Assembly: GCA_934271255.1 (NCBI GenBank)
Contig: CAKQQS010000007.1
Coordinates: forward strand, 1-64,000
Length of the DNA stretch: 64,000 nt
Direction of reading: 5' to 3'
Source: an uncultured Clostridia bacterium
GTDB lineage: Bacteria; Bacillota; Clostridia; Christensenellales; Borkfalkiaceae
Part shown: positions 15,854-24,778 of the stretch, in pieces
Layout of the letters: every line of letters starts with the position of its first letter
Numbering within the stretch: position 1 is the stretch's first letter
Made by a program: the position numbers and the translations under genes
The notes under the pieces: model-generated
Told to the model about the DNA's origin: nothing
Databases searched by the model: none
The model's input: the letters and a program-made list of their open reading frames with translations, nothing else

Positions 15854-16237
15854 CTAAAAAATCAACGACTTAACGCCTAAAAACAGCGTTAAAAAAGAAA
15901 AAATCCACCGCGTGATTTTCGGATTTATTCTACTTAGCAAAAGCGCGCCCGCAGTACCCCCGAAAACGCTTCCTATCATCGTAAAAAGAGAACTTTTCCA
16001 TTCAAGATTGCCGTAAGACGAGTACACTAAAAGACTGACGAAACTCGACGGTAAAATCATCGCGATAGCCGTTGCGTGGGACTCTTTTACTTTGTAATCG
16101 AGCAACTTTTCCATAGCGGGCACGGCGACCGTTCCCCCGCCGCCGCCGAACAGTCCGTTTGCCGTTCCCGTGCATATTCCCGTCAATAAAACGCGAAATC
16201 GCTTTACTGCTTTTTTGTCTTTTTTCGCCCTTTTCAT
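15854..16237 (-). CDS. TauE/SafE permease half-protein (first half)
   Basis: The product is 127 residues from ATG 16237, or 163 if the upstream in-frame ATG 16345 is used; neither start has a convincing ribosome binding site. I prefer 16237 because it gives a positively charged start (MKRAKKDKKAVKRFR) followed directly by the first membrane helix. The signature GICTGTANGLFGGGGGTVAV is present and about four membrane helices follow. Together with the next gene it would make one complete TauE/SafE-like permease. Confidence 0.75.
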   Translation of the reverse strand: MKRAKKDKKAVKRFRVLLTGICTGTANGLFGGGGGTVAVPAMEKLLDYKVKESHATAIAMILPSSFVSLLVYSSYGNLEWKSSLFTMIGSVFGGTAGALLLSRINPKITRWIFSFLTLFLGVKSLIF

Positions 16238-16399
16238 ACCCTTATTTTTGACAAAAAACAAGCCGTTTATACTGTCATACGCGATATATTTCGTTGCGCG
16301 TTGCCGAAAAACCGACGAAAAAACACGTTCCGCAATCCGCCGCATATTATTTTAAATAATATAATTTTTAAAAAAACGAATAAAAATGCTCGATTTGTA

Positions 16400-16428
16400 T
16401 TGCAATTATCGGCAAAATAATGTATACT
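16400..16428 (+). promoter_or_regulatory. Promoter of the large lipoprotein gene
   Basis: TTGCAA (16400-16405), a 17-base spacer and TATACT (16423-16428). The -35 lies in ATTGCAATTATCG, closely resembling the promoter at 9769. Confidence 0.7.
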
Positions 16429-16467
16429 ACTACTAACGCTTAAAAAAATAATATATAAAGGTGAACT

Positions 16468-19428
16468 ATGACACAACAACAAAACAATTTAAGCAGAAAA
16501 ACGGGTTGGATTATTACTTTAATCACCGTTTTCGTTTTGTCTTTCACGATGTTGTTTGCCGTTGCGTGCGGGGACTCGAACAAAAAGTCCGACGATAAGC
16601 GCGACAAGTACAACGTTTCGACGGAAGAAAAAGACGAACTTGCTATCGCTAACGGCACGTTTGAATTCGGTACTGCCGACGTTAAAACGTCCGATTACCC
16701 CTACGCTACCGGCATAAGCTGGACCAAAACGAACACCAACGCATCTTCTTCCACGAGAAACTCGGGAATTATTTCCACGGCGGACGACGCTTACGACGTA
16801 CTCCTTGAAAAACTGTACGCTGCCGACGTCAGCGATTCCGATTATCCCGCGGACAGCGAACTTACCAAGGCGGAATGGAGACTTCAACAATTAAAGTTAA
16901 AACATCCTAACCCCGGCGTTCGCGAAGGCGCGAAAGACGGCGACAAAAAAATCTTAATGATTTACAACTATAACGCGACCGAAGGTAAAGGCACCGCTCA
17001 GAAGTTTACTTCCGCGACCGCCGTCAACCTTAAAGCGAACGCTTACGGAAAAATCTCCGTTTGGGTTAAAACCGTCGATTTGAAATCGAGAGCGCAAGAC
17101 TCCGAATTCGGCGCGAACATCAACGTTACCAACACCCTTAACGGCGTTACGCAAGACCAGTTGAGAATTAAAAACATCAACACGAACGGCGAATGGACGC
17201 AATACGTTATTTACGTTAAAGGCAGCGATTCGTTGCCCGTAACCTTAAAAGTTGTTTTAGGGTTGGGTTATCCTAACGGCGGCAGCAACCGCGAACAGGA
17301 ATACGTCGAAGGTCAAGCGTTCTTCGACGACGTAACTTACGAAGAAATCACGAAAGAAGATTACGAGTCCGCTACGGCAATCGAAACGAAAGATTCGTCT
17401 TTCCTTGCGGTAGCGTCGACCGACACCATAGACCTTGCGAGCACCGCTCTTACGGTTAAGTTCAATTTCGACGTCGCTCCGCACAACCCCGCAACTCTTA
17501 CGGGCGCAACGGCTATCACGGACGCGGACGTTCCCGCTATCTCGGGTAAAGACGGTTACGAAATTACTCTTAACGGCGAAACGGTAACCAAAGACCTTTT
17601 CACCGCGACGGTTCCCGCAAACGGATTCTATTTCCTTTCTTTCTACGTTAAGACGAATCTTAACCTTACGGCGACGGGCGTAAACGTTTTCGTGGTCGAC
17701 CAAGGCACTTCGTCGGCAACCGAAAAAGATTATATCAAATCCAAACAATTCACGAACGTAAGAACCGAAAAGGTTAAAGACGACGTTTACGGCAGTTGGG
17801 TAAAATATTCCATACTCGTAAAGAACAATTTCAAGCAATCCCCCGCGGACGACAGAACGTTTACCGTTAAAGCGATAATCGGACCTATCGACGAAAACAA
17901 CGTTTCGGATTCTTTGATTAACCCCACCGGTACCGTTTACTTTGCAAACTTTGAAGAAGTAACGGGCAACATTAAAGACGCGGACGACAACAACACCGAA
18001 GAATATTCTATGGCGGCGTCGCTCGCAACGGGTACCAACGGCGCGACCGTAACCCTTATCTCTCCCAAGTCGAGCGACTACACGGAAGATAAAGACGACG
18101 AGAAGTCTTATCCGTTCAGCCCCGTCTACACCGAAAAGGACGATATTAAAACGGCTCCCGTAAAAGCGAAATCTCTTTATTCGATGTCTTTGAACGCCGA
18201 CGGCGATTACGTTTACGGCGCGAAGAACGACAACGTGGTAAACGGCATCATCAACACCGAATATCTCGCAAGTTATGCCGACGCTAATCTCGCAACGTAT
18301 TTCGCGGGCAGAGAAGCGGACGTAGAATATCAACCCGTAATGATTAACAACAAGACGGCGTCGAGTTTCGGTTATTACTATTCGAGTAGCGATATGACGG
18401 TTGCCGCTTCTACCGTTAAGAAAATTACGGTACAAGTTAAAGTAGTCGGCGACGCTAAGGCGTATATCTATCTCGTTAAAAAGGACAAAGCGACGGGCGA
18501 AAGCGTTCTTAACGCGAAAGATTTCAACTCGACCGTAGCGGACAACCTTAAAAACGACGTATACACGGTAGTTTCCGACACGAGCGCGGAAGAAGGCGAT
18601 TTCAAAACGATAACTTTCTATATCTCGGCAGGCAAAACCGCTTACGATTTCAGAATCGAATTGTGGAACGGTTCGAGAGACGGCGCGAACAAGTCGACGG
18701 GTTACGTATTCTTTAATTCCGTAACCGTTGCGGCTTCCAGCCTTGCGGACGTTCAGGCGGTTACCGACGCGTTCGAAGCGGACAACGCTATCGACGTCGA
18801 CAACGTTGAAGGCTATCCCGAAAATTACGTAAGATACACTCAACAATTAAACAAATACGAAATAAAGTTCAACAAGACGGCGAAAAAAGACGACAAAATC
18901 TCGTACGAATCGAGCGTCGTTTACCTTAAAGACGGCGATACTCTCGTTGCAAGATACGACACCATCGCTCCCGTCGAAAACGACCCCAACGAGAAAAAGG
19001 ACGACAACACCGACACCGATACCGACCACGACCACAACAAGACCGAAAAGGCTAACTCGGCTACGTTCTGGCTTTCCTTCTCGTCAATCCTTCTTGCGGT
19101 TCTTATCGTAGTAGTTATCGTATACATTCTCGTCAAAAAACTCGTTCGCAAATCCAAAGCGAAAAAATCGGGCGCGGTTCAATCGTACGACGTTCACAGC
19201 AGAGCGCGCGCAATGAAACACGCTAAGAGCAAAGCGGAAAAAGTTGCTCCCGTCGAAAAAACCGACGATACCGATACCGACGTTGACGACGCGGAAGAAG
19301 TTACCGAAACGGAAGAAGAATACACCTACGGCGAAGTTCAGAGTTTCGACGACGAGGCGAAAGACACCGAAAAGGAAATTGCCGAAGTAACGGGCGAACA
19401 ACCCGAAGATAACGGCGAAAACGCTTAA
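16468..19428 (+). CDS. Large surface lipoprotein with jelly-roll modules and C-terminal membrane anchor
   Basis: The product is 986 residues. A signal sequence ends in a lipobox-like FAVAC with lipid-accepting Cys34. The extracellular part has about three beta-rich jelly-roll-like modules resembling carbohydrate-binding folds (for example YGKISVWVKTVDLKS, GFYFLSFYVKTNLNL and KKITVQVKVVGDAKAYI), each ending in an FFDDV or FANFEEV-type strand. A transmembrane helix at about 864-890 (SILLAVLIVVVIVYILVKK) is followed by a cytoplasmic tail of about 95 residues that is first basic, then strongly acidic. The protein would be anchored at both ends. No enzymatic motif was found; ligand binding or envelope sensing is inferred. 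Confidence 0.8.
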   Translation: MTQQQNNLSRKTGWIITLITVFVLSFTMLFAVACGDSNKKSDDKRDKYNVSTEEKDELAIANGTFEFGTADVKTSDYPYATGISWTKTNTNASSSTRNSGIISTADDAYDVLLEKLYAADVSDSDYPADSELTKAEWRLQQLKLKHPNPGVREGAKDGDKKILMIYNYNATEGKGTAQKFTSATAVNLKANAYGKISVWVKTVDLKSRAQDSEFGANINVTNTLNGVTQDQLRIKNINTNGEWTQYVIYVKGSDSLPVTLKVVLGLGYPNGGSNREQEYVEGQAFFDDVTYEEITKEDYESATAIETKDSSFLAVASTDTIDLASTALTVKFNFDVAPHNPATLTGATAITDADVPAISGKDGYEITLNGETVTKDLFTATVPANGFYFLSFYVKTNLNLTATGVNVFVVDQGTSSATEKDYIKSKQFTNVRTEKVKDDVYGSWVKYSILVKNNFKQSPADDRTFTVKAIIGPIDENNVSDSLINPTGTVYFANFEEVTGNIKDADDNNTEEYSMAASLATGTNGATVTLISPKSSDYTEDKDDEKSYPFSPVYTEKDDIKTAPVKAKSLYSMSLNADGDYVYGAKNDNVVNGIINTEYLASYADANLATYFAGREADVEYQPVMINNKTASSFGYYYSSSDMTVAASTVKKITVQVKVVGDAKAYIYLVKKDKATGESVLNAKDFNSTVADNLKNDVYTVVSDTSAEEGDFKTITFYISAGKTAYDFRIELWNGSRDGANKSTGYVFFNSVTVAASSLADVQAVTDAFEADNAIDVDNVEGYPENYVRYTQQLNKYEIKFNKTAKKDDKISYESSVVYLKDGDTLVARYDTIAPVENDPNEKKDDNTDTDTDHDHNKTEKANSATFWLSFSSILLAVLIVVVIVYILVKKLVRKSKAKKSGAVQSYDVHSRARAMKHAKSKAEKVAPVEKTDDTDTDVDDAEEVTETEEEYTYGEVQSFDDEAKDTEKEIAEVTGEQPEDNGENA

Positions 19429-19454
19429 TAGTTTCACCAAACTATAAATAAACT

Positions 19455-19490
19455 CACCCGCCCTTGCGGTTTGCAAGGGCGGGTGTTTGT
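19455..19490 (+). terminator. Terminator after the lipoprotein gene
   Basis: A 13-bp stem (CACCCGCCCTTGC / GCAAGGGCGGGTG) with a 5-base loop is followed by TTTGTTTAT. Confidence 0.88.
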
Positions 19491-19644
19491 TTATCTTTAT
19501 ATTTTATTACGACGCGGTTCTTACGCCGTTTTCAATCGCACGCTTATACGGACTATAACGCGCGCAGGGATTTTCTTTGCCCGCAATACGGACGGTTTTG
19601 TTTCCCCCCCTGACCGAGCGCGTCCCGTGATTTCAGGCGTTAAA

Positions 19645-19675
19645 AAAGTCGTTGCCGAGCAACGACTTTATTTTT
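19645..19675 (+). terminator. Terminator-like hairpin upstream of the AraC remnant
   Basis: An 11-bp stem (AAAGTCGTTGC / GCAACGACTTT) with loop CGA is followed by ATTTTTAC. It may belong to a lost upstream gene. Confidence 0.65.
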
Positions 19676-19689
19676 ACGGTTATCGGTGA

Positions 19690-20344
19690 AACGCCCGACC
19701 GCTTTTAATCGCTAAATATTTAACGCCGTCGTACGTTTCGCAATTCGCCGAAACAAAAAATTTGTTCAACTCGATAACGAATAACGGCTTCGTCGTTATC
19801 GACGATACGGAAAACATAGAATACCGTTTGGGAAAGTTGCAACGTTACATCAACCAAAAAGACGTTCCGCAAATAACGTACGCCAAATACGAACTCGATT
19901 TGAAAAGATTGTTTCTCGAAATACTTACTTGTAAACAAGTTTCAAAACAATACAGCGGAAGCATACACGTAAAACGCGCGGTTTCGCTTTTGGGAAATAA
20001 CCACACCAAAAAAAATAACCGTTACGTCGATAGCCGACGCTTTGGGGTTGTCCGTGTCTTATCTTCAACACCTGTTCAAGTCGGAAACGGGAATGTCTTT
20101 AAAACAAAAACTCAACGAAATACGAATTACCCACGCGCAGCAGTTGATAACGGACACCAACTATTCTATAACCAAAATAGCGGCTGACGTAGGGTACCGT
20201 TCCGTACAGGAACTGAACGTCAATTTTAAAAAGTCCGCGGGTTGCTCCCCGTCCGAGTTTAAAAAAAGCAAAAACGAACAAACGCCTATGCGGTACTTTA
20301 ACTACGACTACTCTTACGACGAAAAAATCAACGACGATATTTAA
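19690..20344 (+). pseudogene. Decayed AraC-family regulator (N-terminally truncated, frameshifted)
   Basis: Two overlapping frames together encode the latter part of an AraC regulator. The first (19690 to about 20010) has no usable start codon and holds a linker region (ITYAKYELDLKRLFLEIL). The second (from about 20010) holds the double HTH: SVSYLQHLFKSETGMSLKQK and ITKIAADVGYRSVQELNVNF. They would join in frame if the A8 run at about 20008-20015 had seven A. The sensor domain is missing. The shift could be a real mutation or a homopolymer sequencing error, but the missing N-terminus favours decay. Confidence 0.75.
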
Positions 20345-20391
20345 CCTTATTTATTATTTTCGGTTTTTATTACTTGCGATTTTAATTATTC

Positions 20392-20435
20392 ACGGCGCGG
20401 CGATACGATTTTATCGCCGCGCCGTAACTTTTTTC
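20392..20435 (+). terminator. Terminator after the AraC remnant
   Basis: A 14-bp perfect stem (ACGGCGCGGCGATA / TATCGCCGCGCCGT) is followed by AACTTTTTT. The region from here to murG holds no credible gene. Confidence 0.85.
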
Positions 20436-20549
20436 GGGGGCGGTTTCGTCTTTTCTATTCGTTGCCGTCGGGGGTATCGGCTTTCGGTTCTTTCGGGTAC
20501 GGTTTATCGGTTTTCCGTTCTTTGTAGTCGGGGCGGACGGTAAAAGAAA

Positions 20550-20580
20550 AAAATACTTACCCGAGCGAGTAAGTATTTTT
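20550..20580. terminator. AT-rich bidirectional hairpin just upstream of murG
   Basis: The stem AAAATACTTAC / GTAAGTATTTT is flanked by A-rich sequence on one side and T on the other. It ends only 25 bases before the murG ATG. Confidence 0.55.
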
Positions 20581-20604
20581 CGGTATATTGCATACACTGT
20601 TATT

Positions 20605-21645
20605 ATGAGTCGTATTGTATTGACGGGCGGCGGGACGGCGGGGCATTGTATCCCCAACGTCGCTTTATTAGACGGGTTGAAAAGTTGGTTCGACGAAATA
20701 TATTATATCGGTTCTTATACGGGTATGGAAAAGGAAATCGTTAAAAAACGCAACGTGCCGTACTTTTCGGTAACCGTTTGCAAGTTTAATCGGTCGTCCG
20801 TAATTAAAAACCTGTCCGTTCCGTATAAACTGTTTAAAGGCGTTGCCGAATCTAAAAAGATTTTATCCGACCTGAAACCCGACGTCGTGTTCTCGAAAGG
20901 CGGTTACGTTGCCCTGCCCGTTTGTCTTGCGTGCAAGCGGCTGGGGATACCGTACGTCATACACGAATCCGATTTGACGGTAGGGCTTGCCAACAAAATA
21001 TCGTCCGTCGGCGCGGAAGCCGTGTTGACGGCGTTTCCCCCGACAGCCAAAAAGTTTAAAAACGGTATGTTCGTGGGTTCGCCCGTAAGAAAAGAGTTGT
21101 TCGCTCCGCGCGTAGGTCGGCGTTTTTTCGATAACGACAAACCCACGCTCCTGGTTACGGGCGGAAGTTCGGGTTCTAAAAAAATCAATCTCGTTCTCGA
21201 CGACGCTCTGACGAATATTTTGCCCGTATTCAATATTATTCACGTTACGGGAAAAGGGTATAAACCCCTGTCGACTAACCCTTTCTATAAAGCGATAGAG
21301 TTTACCGACGATATCGCCGAACTGTTCGATTCCGCCGACGTCGCCGTTTCCCGATGCGGCTCCAACACCGCGACCGAATTGACGTTGAAAAAAATACCCG
21401 CCCTTTATATTCCGTTGCCCAAAGGACGTTCTCGGGGCGATCAGATACAAAACGCCGAGTTTCTTTATAAAAAAGGCTTGTGTGACGTTTTGTACGAAGA
21501 AAACCTAACCCCGCAATCCTTGTCCACCGCCGTTATGGGACTTTACGCCAACCGTTTTAATCTTAAACAAACTCTTGCCGCGCAAACTGACGTCAAACGC
21601 GGCAACGACGATATTATCGCCGTTTTGAAAAAATACGCAACCTGA
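20605..21645 (+). CDS. murG: MurG N-acetylglucosaminyltransferase (lipid II synthesis)
   Basis: The 346-residue product has the GT28 glycosyltransferase layout. Visible motifs are LTGGGTAGHCIPN at the start, VIHESDLTVGLANKI, VTGGSSGSKKIN and VSRCGSNTATEL. MurG adds GlcNAc to lipid I at the inner face of the membrane to make lipid II. The gene stands alone, outside a dcw cluster. No Shine-Dalgarno sequence precedes ATG 20605; a possible -10 (TACACT, 20593-20598) ends six bases before it, which would give a leaderless mRNA. Confidence 0.92.
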   Translation: MSRIVLTGGGTAGHCIPNVALLDGLKSWFDEIYYIGSYTGMEKEIVKKRNVPYFSVTVCKFNRSSVIKNLSVPYKLFKGVAESKKILSDLKPDVVFSKGGYVALPVCLACKRLGIPYVIHESDLTVGLANKISSVGAEAVLTAFPPTAKKFKNGMFVGSPVRKELFAPRVGRRFFDNDKPTLLVTGGSSGSKKINLVLDDALTNILPVFNIIHVTGKGYKPLSTNPFYKAIEFTDDIAELFDSADVAVSRCGSNTATELTLKKIPALYIPLPKGRSRGDQIQNAEFLYKKGLCDVLYEENLTPQSLSTAVMGLYANRFNLKQTLAAQTDVKRGNDDIIAVLKKYAT

Positions 21646-21813
21646 TTTATTTGCCGTTCGGCGTTTTTTACATGCGGTCGAACGGCTTTACTATTGCCAA
21701 ACGGCGTTCGGTACAATACTTTACTTTCAACGCGGTCGTTACTGCCGATTTTACTACGAACGCTCCGTTTCGCCGCGCCGCAATACTCTTTTTCGCTATT
21801 TTCCGTCTTTGCT

Positions 21814-22014
21814 TTACCTATACACGAAAAGGCTTTGCGTTGCCGTTACGGGGTTGCCAAGAAAGGAAAACCCGTCGACGCGTTCGCCCGAAACGGAAAA
21901 ACTTTCTTTTAAGACGCGTTTCCTTTCCGCCGTATTTATACCTTTTAAACCGCTCAGATTGTCGACGGCGTTCGTTTTTATACCCGCCTTTTCCCTTTCG
22001 CTTAACGTTAACAT
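21814..22014 (-). CDS. Possible small protein, divergent from the WYL regulator gene
   Basis: A 66-codon frame starts at ATG 22014 with AAGGAG about nine bases upstream. It reads as a polar, helical protein (LSEREKAGIKTNAVDNLSGL at the start). I do not recognise it. It could be the N-terminal stub of a larger gene. It shares its upstream region with the WYL regulator, including the TGACA-N5-TGTCA inverted repeat. The good ribosome binding site is the main support. The 168 bases between murG and this frame hold only a possible murG terminator (GCCGTTCG / CGAACGGC). Confidence 0.4.
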   Translation of the reverse strand: MLTLSEREKAGIKTNAVDNLSGLKGINTAERKRVLKESFSVSGERVDGFSFLGNPVTATQSLFVYR

Positions 22015-22057
22015 TTCTTTTTCTCCTTGATTGTACCGTCATTTTAGCATATAATAC

Positions 22058-22086
22058 TTGACATAAACTGTCATATATATTATAAT
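22058..22086 (+). promoter_or_regulatory. Consensus promoter with inverted repeat upstream of the WYL regulator
   Basis: Perfect TTGACA (22058-22063) and TATAAT (22081-22086) are 17 bases apart. The inverted repeat TGACA-N5-TGTCA (22059-22073) overlaps the -35 box and is a candidate operator for autoregulation or for shared control with the divergent frame. Confidence 0.75.
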
Positions 22087-22141
22087 TCTTTGTAATATGC
22101 CGTACTTTTTTCGGTAACGGTACATTTTACGGGAGTTTTTT

Positions 22142-23071
22142 ATGAAATATGAGTTATTGTTTAAAATATTGTTTTACATAATCGCGAAAGGACAAGTTTC
22201 GACGAGAGAAATAGCGGACAGGTTTGAACTTTCGCCGAGAACGGTTTTAAGGTATATGGACACGCTGAGTCTTGCGGGGATTCCCGTAATGAGTATACGG
22301 GGACGAAACGGCGGGTTTAAGTTGATGGATTCGTACGTTTTGCCCGCTTCGTTTATGACGAAGGAAGAGTTTGAAGTAAGCATCTCGGCAATGGAGTCTA
22401 TTTTTAACCAACTCGGCTCGAAAACGCTTGAAAGCGCGATACAAAAACTCAAATCCGTCAACAAGAAAAGCGAAGGCACTTTGAACGTCAAGTCGGGCAA
22501 TCTGGTTATCGACGAAGGCGAATGGGGAAAAGTTGGCAGCGCGAACGAAAAACTAAAAGAAGTCGAAAAGGCTATCGAGAACAAAAAAGTTTTGCGCCTT
22601 ACCTATCACGACCGCAACGGCGAAGTTACCGAGCGGTTGGCGGAACCCTACCTTATCTTGTTCAAGCAAGGCGTGTGGTACGTTTACGCGTACTGTCGGT
22701 TACGTAAAGATTTCAGGTTGTTTAAAGTAAGCCGAATCGCCGACGTTACGGAACTTAAAGAAAGTTTCGTCAAGAAAGATTTCGACGCGGGCAATCTCGA
22801 TTTCAGTCGTTGGTTTGAAAGCGAAAACACTATGGACGTTAAGTTTATCGTCGATAAAAACGTTCGCTCGGACGCGGAAGAGTGGCTCGGCATATCTTCC
22901 GTTTACGAAGAAAACGGTAAAATCTACGCCGCGGCAAAACTGCCCGTCGAAGAAAGTCTTGTGTCTAAAATACTCTCGTTTTCGGGCGGAATAAAAGTCC
23001 TTGAACCGCAAATTCTGAAAGATAAAGTTAAGGAAAAAGCGGTTTTGATTTTCAACGGGCTGAAAAATTAA
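22142..23071 (+). CDS. WYL-domain transcriptional regulator
   Basis: The product is 309 residues, with GGGAG before ATG 22142. Residues 10-60 form a winged helix-turn-helix (VSTREIADRFELSPRTVLRY). A WYL domain follows at about 145-215 (RLTYHDRNGE, then GVWYVYAYCRLRKDFRLFKV), then a C-terminal extension. WYL proteins sense nucleotides or nucleic-acid signals and often regulate stress, defence or metabolic genes. It is probably autoregulated through the inverted repeat at its -35 box. The ABC exporter genes downstream are convergent, so a direct link is not obvious. Confidence 0.9.
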   Translation: MKYELLFKILFYIIAKGQVSTREIADRFELSPRTVLRYMDTLSLAGIPVMSIRGRNGGFKLMDSYVLPASFMTKEEFEVSISAMESIFNQLGSKTLESAIQKLKSVNKKSEGTLNVKSGNLVIDEGEWGKVGSANEKLKEVEKAIENKKVLRLTYHDRNGEVTERLAEPYLILFKQGVWYVYAYCRLRKDFRLFKVSRIADVTELKESFVKKDFDAGNLDFSRWFESENTMDVKFIVDKNVRSDAEEWLGISSVYEENGKIYAAAKLPVEESLVSKILSFSGGIKVLEPQILKDKVKEKAVLIFNGLKN

Positions 23072-23117
23072 CCCCGCCGATACGTAACGAAAAACCGTAA
23101 TTTATTTAGAAAACAAA

Positions 23118-23156
23118 ACCCCGCCGACGAACGCTGTTCGTCGGCGGGGTATATTT
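23118..23156. terminator. Bidirectional terminator between the WYL regulator and the ABC permease
   Basis: A 15-bp perfect stem (ACCCCGCCGACGAAC and its complement) with loop GCT is flanked by AAAA on the left and ATATTTTA on the right, serving both convergent genes. Confidence 0.85.
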
Positions 23157-24778
23157 TATTTTTCTATAAACAGTTTGTCGGTATATTTTTTGTACACTAC
23201 GGCGATTGCTGTCGCCGCAGCGGCGACGGTTACCGCAAGCCCTGTTATAAGCGCGATTCTGTACGAAACGAACTTATACACGATTCCCGTAACGCCGCCC
23301 GTTACGAGAGCGGACAACCATACGAAAATCATATTGTACACGCTCGCTATACTTTGTTTAACGGGTTTTGCTTCCGTTTCCCAGTCGTAAAGCGGGTGGC
23401 GTACGTTGATGATAAGCCCTATCGCGCCGGCGAACACCGCGAAAACCATTCCCGTCAGCGTTATGATTATTCCGTCGACGACGGGAAACTTAAACAGTAC
23501 GGCGAGAAGTATTTCGGAAACAGCCGTTATCGGTACGAAAATCACCCAGTCGAGCAATAATTTTACCGTTATCAAATCTTTGTTCTTTATCGGACAGGAT
23601 TTTACTATCCACAAGGTTTTGCCTTCTATCGAAATACTGCTTGCCGTAGTCGTCAGCGTGGAAGTCATTCCCGCAACGAATATCGGCAAAAGCGCAATCA
23701 TCAACGAAAGCATTGCGACGCCGTTGCCCGATTCCGTAACGCCGCCCGTTATCAGTCCGTACATGCCCGTTTTGGAAACGCCGCCTTTTATGACGGAAAT
23801 TACTATCATAAGTATTCCTATAAGTCCCGACACGGCGGTGTTTAAAACGTATACGGGCAACGAGAAAAACCGTTTGAGTTCGCTGACGAACAACGCTTTT
23901 ATAGGACTTGTTTGTTTTTGCGCTTTCAACACGAAATTACTTTTATTGCCGCGCGAAAGCAACGCCGAGTTTATGGGTTTGTAAAACTTTATCAATACGA
24001 CGTATACCGCCGCCGTCGACACAGCCGTTACGCCGAGAAAACCGAGTATATACCAAAGGTTTAAATCGCAACTTATTTTCGTGTATACCGTCGTTATCCA
24101 CCCCTTGTCGAACGCCGAGCCGACGGACGCTATCTCTTTTTCGCCTAAAAAGTTCATCGAAAGTAACAAACACAAAAACAGCATCGTTATTATTATCTCG
24201 AAAAGGCTTCTTCTTTGCATTCTGGACGATATAAACGTTACTAGCGTTCCCGCCATAATCGAAACAGCCATAGGTATCAACGGTAAAACGAAAAGCATAA
24301 GCGAGTTTACGACGTAATACGTCGCGCCCGAATCGTTAAACCACCCGTACAAAAAATAGCACGGTATAAGCAACGTCATAACGCTTGCCAAGTCTAATAT
24401 ATACATAAAAAACAGTTTGGCGGATATGACGGCGGAAGTCTTTATCGGGAGCGACATAAGTATTTCGTAGTCTTTAAACCCGAACAACACCCCGTTTACG
24501 TTATGTATCGTCATTGCAACCAGCAAAATAAAGGTGAGCGGATACATCATCGAAGCAAGCATTCTGACCGCTTGCGGTCCGCCTGTCTCGTTGAACACGT
24601 TGGCGAACGCTATGTTTAGCATTATCGATAAAAACACCGCTCCGCCAACGGAAAACAAGATTATCGACAAAAATACCGCGAGTTTCTTTTTTTCGCTTTT
24701 GTCTTTGCTTTTTATCACCTTGTTTATGCCGAACAGGCTCAGCAATTCTATTTTTACGAGTCGGAAAAAATCAGCCAT
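23156..24778 (-). CDS. ABC-2-type exporter permease
   Basis: The product is 540 residues with about 12 hydrophobic segments and no ATPase domain. It starts at ATG 24778, which overlaps the stop of the ATPase gene (ATGGCTGA) and has GGAG upstream; longer readings run into the ATPase gene. It looks like the large two-bundle permeases of clostridial ABC-2 exporters. With its ATPase it would export an unknown lipid, peptide or drug. No substrate-specific motif is visible. Confidence 0.85.
   Translation of the reverse strand: MADFFRLVKIELLSLFGINKVIKSKDKSEKKKLAVFLSIILFSVGGAVFLSIMLNIAFANVFNETGGPQAVRMLASMMYPLTFILLVAMTIHNVNGVLFGFKDYEILMSLPIKTSAVISAKLFFMYILDLASVMTLLIPCYFLYGWFNDSGATYYVVNSLMLFVLPLIPMAVSIMAGTLVTFISSRMQRRSLFEIIITMLFLCLLLSMNFLGEKEIASVGSAFDKGWITTVYTKISCDLNLWYILGFLGVTAVSTAAVYVVLIKFYKPINSALLSRGNKSNFVLKAQKQTSPIKALFVSELKRFFSLPVYVLNTAVSGLIGILMIVISVIKGGVSKTGMYGLITGGVTESGNGVAMLSLMIALLPIFVAGMTSTLTTTASSISIEGKTLWIVKSCPIKNKDLITVKLLLDWVIFVPITAVSEILLAVLFKFPVVDGIIITLTGMVFAVFAGAIGLIINVRHPLYDWETEAKPVKQSIASVYNMIFVWLSALVTGGVTGIVYKFVSYRIALITGLAVTVAAAATAIAVVYKKYTDKLFIEK

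Noticed and set aside
17257..18846. 529-codon minus-strand frame inside the lipoprotein gene
   Set aside because: Antisense shadow. The plus frame has a signal peptide, jelly-roll modules and a membrane helix; the minus frame has a biased, Arg/Val/Phe-rich composition and no ribosome binding site.
19990..20040. Programmed frameshift in the AraC remnant at A8
   Set aside because: The sensor domain and start codon are missing as well, so decay explains it better than recoding.
20382..20657. 91-codon minus-strand frame upstream of murG
   Set aside because: Starts inside murG, crosses two strong hairpins, has no ribosome binding site and low-complexity composition.
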